From: Corynespora cassiicola
Taxonomy: Eukaryota; Ascomycota; Dothideomycetes; Pleosporales; Corynesporascaceae
Reading direction: 5' to 3'
NCBI GenBank assembly: GCA_022059125.1
Contig: JAEUWY010000005.1
Span: forward strand, 3,658,001-3,722,000
DNA length: 64,000 nucleotides
Shown: in pieces, positions 56,340 through 64,000 of the stretch
How the letters are laid out: each line of letters begins with the position of its first letter
How positions within the stretch are numbered: the stretch's first letter is position 1
The notes under the pieces: model-generated
What the model was told of the DNA's origin: nothing
The model's database searches: none
Seen by the model: only the letters and a program-made list of their open reading frames with translations
Position numbers and translations under genes: made by a program

Positions 56340-56724
56340 GCAATATCCGAGCTGTTGTCAAGTAGACTTTTGTTTTTGCCAGAATATAACTGTGGGTCAA
56401 GACACCTCATTGGCAGGTTGGCTTTGAATGCTAGTCGAAAGATTGCTTGAATGATGAAAACAATTCCATAACTCAATTTGCAGCTTTCTGGGAACTTACT
56501 GTCCTTCGAATCCGGACACCTGGCCACAGAAAAACTCGAATTCACTCGATACACCTTGAAGGAGATTATGTATGAATAGGATTGGATTCTATGAACTAGC
56601 AACACCATGTCTCGCACAAGTAAAACTCCCAGTGCGCCAGGATGTCATGCAGAAGAATAAAGTTATATGGTAGAATGTAGAATGAACGAATGTCGAGAAT
56701 GTAGTCCATGAATGAAACCAGACG
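56340..56724. terminator. Convergent 3' region membrane protein / laccase
   Basis: The 385-bp AT-rich gap between two stop codons, including GAATAAAG near 56655; no gene seen. Confidence 0.45.
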
Positions 56725-58798
56725 CTACAGGAGCTTCAAGCCTGAGTCCGACTTGGGGTATGTAGGATTCAATGCATATTGATTCCAGTTTGCGCATGTC
56801 TTCTGCCAATTGGCGTCTCCCAGCGGGGCTTGGTCCTTGCTCTCTAGGAACTGTACGGCAAGACCGTCGGCAACGTGCCAGGCGATATGGCAGTGCATCA
56901 GCCATGCGCCAGGATTGTCTGATGGGAACTGGACCATGTCAGTATGAGTCAAATAGGAGGGGATGCGGGCTACGTACTGCGATTGCGAGCCAACCTCGGC
57001 CAGGCAGAATTGCGGTGTCGCGACGGGGAGGGTTTTGCCATTGCAGAGTTTGCGGATCCGACGATATGTTGAAAGTAGAGCTACCTCTGGCACCAAGAAC
57101 ATAAAAGTCATGGCCGTGGAGATGGATAGGGTGAGGAATTGGCACCAGGGTACCCGGAGTCTCCTGAATGATCCAGTACGACCACTGATGTGGAATTAGT
57201 ATGTTCCCGTGAGAAAGGACAGCTGATACTGACAGTGTTCTGATTGGGAATTTCGATCAAATTGAAAACGCGTGGATAACTCGTGTTCTTGTCTGCGACG
57301 TACTGCAGCGTCGGCTCTTCCCAGTCCACGTTGATCTGATGCGCCCGTTAGTTAGTGAGACAAGGTTGCTGAGCCGAGAACACTGACCGCTGTGAGATTG
57401 ATCCCCCAAAACACCAGATTCTGGCCATTCGTAGTCACCTGCTCCCGGTGGAGATCAACCTGGAGGTTTCCGACTTGGTTCATGAAAGCAGTTTGGTCGA
57501 CAGTGTTGGGAACCCATGGCACCAGAGGGCTCTCGTCCACACAGCCATTAGTTGGCTTTGTAAAGGGGGAAGTCGTGGGGTCATTGCCAGGCGCGCCATC
57601 ATATGTGAATATGCTAAGGCCTCTGTTCGCGTTCGAGCTGGCGCATTCGGAAGCAACATCGGCGCGGAACCTATGACTTGTGAGCTCAAAACCTGGTCAA
57701 GGCATATCCAACGTACCAGTAATCGCCCACGGTTTGATTTGCGGTAATGACAACGTCGTATCGCTGCCCCACGGCAAGAAGAACCCAGTTGGTCACATAG
57801 GGTTTGATGGGAACCAAATCAGAATTGATTACCAGAAACGGATGATTGTCGAGAGAAACGCGGATGTTGTTATCAGTGGAAGCATTGATGAGGCGCAGGC
57901 GGTACTTCTTTCCCTTGGTCAACTTCACTTTGTTGTATGATCCGGTCGTATTGCCAGCGTTCTTGTTGGTACCATTGACGATGATGTTGTTCGCTGGTGG
58001 TGGTGGGCGGCCTAGCTGCAGGTTGTTGAATGCGATGAGACCCATCTGCCATGATGTCGGATAGTACAAGTCGTTGAGTACGTAGGGGCCCAGGTCGATG
58101 TCGTAGTTCGCCGAAGCAGGACCATTGATGACTAGAGCACCAAAAGCACCCTCCCCGTACTGTGAACTAAAGTGGGAATGATACCAAGTTGTACCAAACT
58201 GGGTGGCCTGGAATCTATAGACTTTTGTATCTGCAGGTGCCAGCGGGCATTCGGTGATGCCCGGAACGCCATCGTTGGGACAATTGTTGAGCATACGGAT
58301 TCCATGCCAGTGAATGCCAGTACCATTTGCCTGCATGGAATTCTTCACTGTGACCTCAATCCAATCACCCCAATCTTTTACCAGTCAGCGGATTTCAAGA
58401 CTTCTGGAAAGCTGGGTAGACTCACTAGCGCTAATGACGGGGCCAGGGTATTGGTTGTTGAACAGTTGGCAGGGCTTCGCGCCATTCCCGTCTGGATTGC
58501 AGGTACCATTCGTGATCTCGAGGGAGTATGTCACTGTTTTACCCGTGTTTGGCCACTTCTTATCAAAATCGGTGGCAGCGTTGAAGCCGTTTGACCAGCA
58601 CTGACGAGTCAGTGGCCCGTTAGTACAGGCTGAATCGGCGACTCTTGTTGATGTAGGTGATGGTGTGGCTTGTCGACGATGGAGCGTGGTAGGAGGTCCC
58701 TGCTCCCCCCATAGGATATGGTTTGGAGGAATCGTCTCCCCTATGGATGTGGAGGAAAAGGCCAAAAGGCACGTGGTGGCAAGGCTATGGAAGCGCAT
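56725..58798 (-). CDS. Secreted laccase-like multicopper oxidase
   Basis: Six minus-strand exons, 58798-58426, 58374-57717, 57670-57388, 57335-57234, 57184-56978 and 56928-56725, give 608 residues; all phases agree. Residues 1-20 (MRFHSLATTCLLAFSSTSIG) are a signal peptide. All four copper-binding signatures are present: HWHG, WYHSHFSSQYGEG, HPIHLHGHDFYVLG and HCHIAWHVADG. Ascomycete-type features are the LFNNQYPGPVI strand and a C-terminal DSGLKLL, matching the DSGL processing/plug motif of ascomycete laccases. It oxidises phenols with reduction of oxygen to water, outside the cell. Introns are 46-52 nt. A TATA-like TATATTTA lies ~125 bp upstream on the coding strand. Confidence 0.94.
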
Positions 58799-61700
58799 GC
58801 TGACAGGCCGAAGTGAACTGCAACAAGATACGAAACGACAGACGATGAGTTCAAAAGGATTCTGAGAAAGAAGGACACTTGGAAAGTGATGGTGTACAAT
58901 GTGCAGGTAGAAGAGGCCCTAAATATATTCTGGGGATTCCAAGGCCTGGGGCAGAACAGGGACGAGAATAGGTGCTAGTAAGGAACCGGGTGTCTGGACC
59001 CGTGAGGAGCTGGCTGGCTCGACAGCTGCCATGACCAGGGAGAATCTGCTGGTACATCCACCCATTGCAATCCCCTGGTTCGCGTCGCGTAACAGCCCAA
59101 GGCGCTGGCCACGACATTAGGTTGTGCCAAAAGGACGCTACTGAACCCGGGACCATGACTGGGAATAGAACATGGACGTGAGCGCAGGCGCGGGTGATGG
59201 TGCTGGAATGCCTGACCTGGGCTGATGGCTTGTTCACGTCCGTAGGGCTAGCGTGGAAGAAACAAATACTACCATCTAAAAGAAGGGGAGCTAGCGGGGG
59301 CCGAGCATTGGCCGGAACCCCATTTCCAGAAGGGCGGTAGGTGATCGGACATGGGGATTGCGCGGGAAGGATACCTAACTTTGGAAGCACAGACTAGAGC
59401 GTTAAGCGGCGGTTGAGGCTGACGGAGAGAAGGTCGGCCCATTGACTGGCTGGGAAGGCAGGTAGTAGGTGGCACTAGGGATACGGGCTAGACGAAGTTG
59501 TTCCAAGCAAAGCTGAACACGGAACGTGGAAGATGTCGGTAGACAAGCTTTTGGCGTTTGCATATTCGGTTGTAGCATAGGGCGCATGGCCCTACAGATG
59601 CCATACCAACCTTCACCAACAACCACGAGATGGAGCAGCGTCTCGACTGGTAGATGTACCCATGATAGCACTGGCGATGGCACTCGGGGAACAAGGGATG
59701 TAGCGTTATGGAATGTCTGAGTGCTTGGGCGAGCACGATCTGGCCTCCAGCCAGACTGGAGCACAGACTAAGGCCGGAGGGTGGAGTGCCTCGGACGACG
59801 AGCTGAGCGGGCAAATGCAGACGGAAGGCTTGGATTTTGGCATCAGTCCTTGACCCGAAGCTGAGCTGGCGAGACTTCTGTTTTGATACGAAAGCTGGGG
59901 TGGGTCTGTGGAGAAAGCAAAGTTCGAAGCAGAGATGGCGATGACGGCGGAAGTTTGAGATGGGCGAGCTGGCGGTCGGAGCTGCATGAAACAATACGCC
60001 AACGAGCCAATGGAGCCTAGCGTGGCTCGCACGCAGTTCCATCCATCCACCCCATCGACTCTCCCCTCTCGTATCCTCTGCACGTCCCGCTGCTCCCATG
60101 CCGCTCGCCAGACACTCGCTCCCATCCCTCCATCTCTGCTCCCCTCCCCTCGAAGAACGAGCGCCCACGGGCACGGAGCCACGGAGCCACGGCAGGCCTC
60201 TACCGGCTGTACCGCGTGCCATGGCCCTCTCGTCTCCTGGTCTGACCCGCGCCACGGGCCGCGATCGAGGCTTGCACGTTGGCGGGTGGTGGGCTGCGCC
60301 GCAGCATCGGGGAAAAGCAGTCCTAGGTACGGCCACCAGAACGGTCAATGGAAGACACCGTCATCCATCCACGCCAGGTCCCACACCGGCTGCACGCGGA
60401 AGATAATGTACCTCGCTTGATGGTCCTGCTTTCAGATGGCCCAGGACGCTCTCCCGTCTGATGTCTCTCCTTGTTCGCATGCTAAATGTCCCGAGGTCGG
60501 GCTGGGTGCCGCCACGCGAGCTTGACAGCAGGCTCTGGCAGAGACTTCGTTTTCCTGCTAGTCAAGCCCATCCGACTTGTCTCACCACAAAACACCGTAC
60601 CTACTGGCTGGCTCCTGCGCAGCTGCCTGAGTTCCTGAACGGGCGCCTTGCAATGCCCTTCTAGAGATGGCTCCCCACCGTCCTTCTCCGACACTCGGGT
60701 AACGCCTGCAGTAGTGCACTTTCGACGCGCCTTGGCCCCGAGGCCCCCCTCGGTCTGCTCAGCCCGCTAGACTTGTACAGTACTAAGCACCCAACTACCG
60801 ACTACACAAGCAAACAAGCATTCGTTTCCCCGGAGGTAAAGTCAAGGGTAGCTGAGCATTGTCCATTCCTCCCGCATGCTGGTTTGTATACACACGGCTG
60901 CCTGAAGAGCTCGGCACTCGATCTGGATCACAGCCTGGGAGACTTTTTTTTGCTCGGGAGCAAGGTGATCCCCCTGAGAGCCTACGAGTCAACCACGGCA
61001 TGGCATCGAAGATCAGTACCGGTACGGTTGTACGTTCGATTCAACGCCCCGCGATCTTCCCGTTCCGCTAATCGTCGTCATAGCGCCAAGTAGGACCTTC
61101 CAAATATAGAGCCGCCATGAGTGGCTAGACGTTGACTTTTAAACGCCGGAAACCTTCCGGTTCTCGCTAGACTGAACCATAGCCGTGCGGCTCCATGGCC
61201 ACCTCTCTCTAGCGTTAGTAACACGAAGTTCCCTGCAGACTTGTGCTTTTGTGTCCGGACATTTACCATGACAATTTTGAATCGACGCCGGTCAGCTCAG
61301 CTCGCTAAGATGCTTCCAATGCTTGGTGACCTTAGCCTCTGGACGCCTTCAAGTCTAGCTTGTGGCCGATATCATCTGCTAGCCCATCGTACTGCCTTCC
61401 CCAGCTCGGCAGCGACGTGTTTCCGGTGGGTTTCGCCTCGATTTGACATCCACATCACGTCAGTGGAGTCTTCCACCAGTGCTGATGGCTGACGCATGTC
61501 AACAAGAGTGTTATGCGTCTACCAACCATGGGTTCGGGAAGACAGCGGGTCGGACTGGAGTATGTACCGTCATTTAGGTTGGACTAGATGTCAGCCGCCG
61601 CCAATCAGTGCGGAAACACTGGTACCTCGTGTTGAGTAAGTGCCTCTCGGCCTGGCTCTCCCATGTTCCCTGGCAATACTCGGCAGTAGACTCTGTGCTT

Positions 61701-61885
61701 TGTGGGCTTGCCCAAATTGTACGAGACACTTCCCGAGGGTGCGCTCTAGATCCTCGCTGTCTTGTGGTAAGGATTTCTTAAAGTTCTGGCTTTCGCACTT
61801 CAGGACGACATCGCACGGCCACCTTTCCTTCCCATATCCACTCTCGTTCAACCAGCTAGCACATAGCCAGCTAAGCCATAGCATA
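58799..61885. other. 3-kb gene-poor region: laccase promoter and upstream of the Thr-rich gene
   Basis: The longest gap in the window. On the minus strand a TATATTT at 58921-58928 is the probable laccase TATA box. A 286-codon minus frame at 59488-60348 is open, but its composition (Arg/Ala/Gly/Ser/Cys with no domain) looks like a GC-rich chance frame. Nothing between 60350 and 61885 is protein-like. Confidence 0.5.
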
Positions 61886-63182
61886 ATGTCCTTAACATCT
61901 CTTTTCCCCCCACTGCTTGGTCTCTTGACCCTGTCGCGCACAGCACTGGTTAGATCTGATGACGGCACTTATGCAAACTGCCAGTCCTACGGAATGGACT
62001 TTCAGAACAACGGATCCTACTTCCAGAATTCTCTTTCCAATGACAATTTTACATTCGTGACACAGTTCGACAGTGAGTACTTCGGGTTGCATTTCGGATT
62101 ATCCTCTCTGACCCTCATATCGCAGATTGCAGTGATGATGTTGCCTACAACATCCTCGTTGACCCCAACGGTGATCAGACACTTTGTTCTGACACTAGGC
62201 TGGAGCCTGATGACACCAACCAGCTTTCCACATGCCCTATTCAAAAGAGTCAGCTAAGTTCTGGTGATTGGTCAATCGTCATCATCAGTAACAATGGCGA
62301 CGAAACGAACCCAGTAGCGTTCGAACGTGACTTCAGGCTGTCTGTGGGCCCCCAATCCACAATCACGTATACTCCAACAGCCACAGCCACTTTGGTTTCC
62401 ACGCCCGTGGTTACAGCAACAAGTACCAGCACGGATACCTCAACTACTGTCCTTGAACCGAGTACTGTTACCAGCCCGTCGACTACTGTGACAAGGACGA
62501 AGACTGTAACGCCTGCAAGGGTGACGACTACCACCACCAAGGCGCTTCTGACCTTGAAGTTCACGGCATATACCATCAATATTTCGCAAGTGACCAAGAC
62601 GAAGACAGCCACTTGCAAGACTCCATTCCGACAGAACCGAGCTGATCCGACCGCCACAATCATGCCGACGGTTGGGCCCGCAGCCACCATCATTGGAGCC
62701 AAGTTCCGCCGCCAGGTCGAGGATCAGAAGAAACGATTCGTCGAAGCCCGAGCTGCACGCCTGACAGCTCGCGCTCCTGATCCACAGCCACTCATCGTTA
62801 CCGACGCCAACACCAGCGACTGGCCGACCATTACCACAACCAGCACTGCTCCTGCTACCACTGCGACCGTCACAGAGACCACGCTTACGACAACGACTAG
62901 CACGCCACCTCCAATCACCGTCCTCCAGGGCAAGACCACTGCTCCTGTTGTCACCGTCACTGCTCCTACGCCTACGCGTACCATTACCAGATTCAACATT
63001 GCCACTAGTGTCACTACCAAGACACTAAACTACGTGTACGTATTCCCCCTCCTTTCCGTCCCTATCGTTTCGGAGAAAAAGACAAAGTCCTGACCACGAC
63101 GCGCAGTTACACTATTACCACCACAACTACGCCTGCCCCTCTCATCACGTCTTGCAGGAAAGCTGGAGGTATCATCTATTAG
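61886..63182 (+). CDS. Secreted Thr-rich mucin-like protein
   Basis: Three exons, 61886-62072, 62126-63035 and 63107-63182, give 390 residues. Introns are 53 nt (GTGAGT..TCGCAG) and 71 nt (GTACGT, branch-like CCTGACC, GCGCAG). The N-terminus MSLTSLFPPLLGLLTLSRTA is a signal peptide. A small Cys-containing domain follows (about 25-150; CQSYGMDFQNNGSYFQNSLS, NCSDDVAYNILVDPNGDQT, GDWSIVIISNNGDETNPVAF). Most of the rest is Thr/Val/Ala/Pro-rich and likely O-glycosylated. A basic segment near 260-290 contains KFRRQ, a possible Kex2-type site. The last exon returns to Thr repeats and ends PLITSCRKAGGIIY. It is extracellular or wall-associated by inference; the family is uncharacterised. Confidence 0.82.
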
Positions 63183-64000
63183 TGCAATCGGTTAGGCATT
63201 CTCTTGAAATTCGCTCTCGATTGGCCTATGTAATGCCATGGCGTTGGGGAAGTTGTATTATTCCAATGGGACATTCTGCCGAGTGTGTGCCTAGATGCAG
63301 GATGGGAAGAGAGAGGGCGTCCCAAACCGTCGGTATCTTGTTACCGATTAATGATAATTTCCACAAACAAGCTGTTCAAACCTGCTCTGAATTTGACCAT
63401 GGGCGTTGGTGAAGAGACCGGGGGTTGGGAGCAGAAGTGCTGCATATCATCTACTCGAGGCTTGACAGCGAGTTTTAGCCCACGACCCTATTGATGCTGA
63501 TTCTAACCAAGGCCATGGAATTCAATGTGTTGGATCCCACGGGATAACGGGCTGGGATTGCTTTCGGCACCTCTATTCTGAGTTTTACACCGCTCCTTCT
63601 CGTCATCAAATGCGGAACATCGGCAAGCTTGTGCCCTAGAGGCACTTCACTGACAACCAGATTCCTGTGAAGTCGCTGAATCACAGTGGGCGCCACCGGC
63701 CAGGGACCGGTCTAGTCTGCGGGTAGATACCGCGGTTCAAGTCCCGGGCTTGACAAGGACGGCCCGCTATTGGACCAGGAGCCAGGGACCAAAGGGCCCG
63801 CAACCAAGCACGGCCGGACGAGCTGGCAGAGCCAACGGCCGGCACTGCCAGTCCAGATCTTCCGATGACCATCATCTCGTCCGTTGTGAAAACAAAAGTT
63901 GAAGCGACTCAGGTGTGGACACGTCCACAAGAATCATTGGAATAGAAAGGCCATGCCTCGTATTCGCTACGTCATGTAAACACACCAAGTGGTGTTTTCT
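63183..64000. other. Right end, no gene seen
   Basis: The 818 bp after the Thr-rich gene hold only short frames. A tRNA-like TTCAAGTCCC string near 63737 does not sit in a foldable tRNA. The window ends in non-coding DNA. Confidence 0.5.

Noticed and set aside
55074..58798. Membrane protein plus laccase as a secondary-metabolite cluster
   Set aside because: No backbone synthase, regulator or transporter is nearby and the genes are simply convergent.
59488..60348. 286-codon minus frame in the 3-kb gap
   Set aside because: No domain, signal peptide or typical codon pattern; rich in Arg, Cys, Gly and Ser as expected from GC-rich chance frames. RNA evidence would be needed.
63720..63765. tRNA-like T-loop string (GGTTCAAGTCCC)
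   Set aside because: The flanking bases do not form a T stem, and no matching D and acceptor arms are found at tRNA spacing.

Overview
The window is nuclear DNA of a filamentous ascomycete (Pezizomycotina). Coding regions are interrupted by short GT..AG introns (about 42-90 nt in most cases), several often with a CTAAC/CTGAC-like branch point close to the acceptor. The products are fungal: a Nup98-96 precursor, an ascomycete laccase with a C-terminal DSGL plug, a PL3 pectate lyase, and several families known only from filamentous fungi. A plant-associated Dothideomycete would fit, but class level is inference. I resolved 22 protein-coding genes, about one per 2.9 kb, and no convincing rRNA, tRNA, transposon or CRISPR array.

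Layout. 1-16 kb is housekeeping: HUL5 HECT ligase (-), NUP145 (-), CDC31 centrin (+) and the complex I 51 kDa subunit (-). 16-24 kb holds four uncharacterised fungal genes; the one at 16051 has a reading-frame break or an unusual intron. 24.6-27.7 kb has a secreted pectate lyase (+) and the mitochondrial calcium uniporter (+). 28.9-42.3 kb is a minus-strand block: PAB1, a 1350-aa Pro/Ser-rich coiled-coil protein, FBP1 and KGD1. 43.0-45.0 kb is TFB1 of TFIIH (+), divergent from KGD1. 45.4-50.8 kb has a small four-exon gene (-) and a 798-residue disordered protein (+). 51.2-53.8 kb has two probable mitochondrial proteins on the minus strand, a DnaJC28/DUF1992 protein and ribosome recycling factor. 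55-58.8 kb has a six-helix membrane protein (+) convergent with a laccase (-). 61.9-63.2 kb has a secreted Thr-rich protein (+).

Most genes are independent housekeeping loci. Mitochondrial function recurs (NADH dehydrogenase, 2-oxoglutarate dehydrogenase, MCU, RRF1, probably DUF1992), alongside gluconeogenesis (FBP1), mRNA metabolism and export (PAB1, NUP145, TFB1), and secreted enzymes at the right side. Divergent pairs (NUP145/CDC31, nuo-51/16051, KGD1/TFB1) share promoters of 0.5-0.8 kb. I found no convincing new multi-gene system. The most useful results are spliced models for genes whose reading frames hide or mis-state the product.
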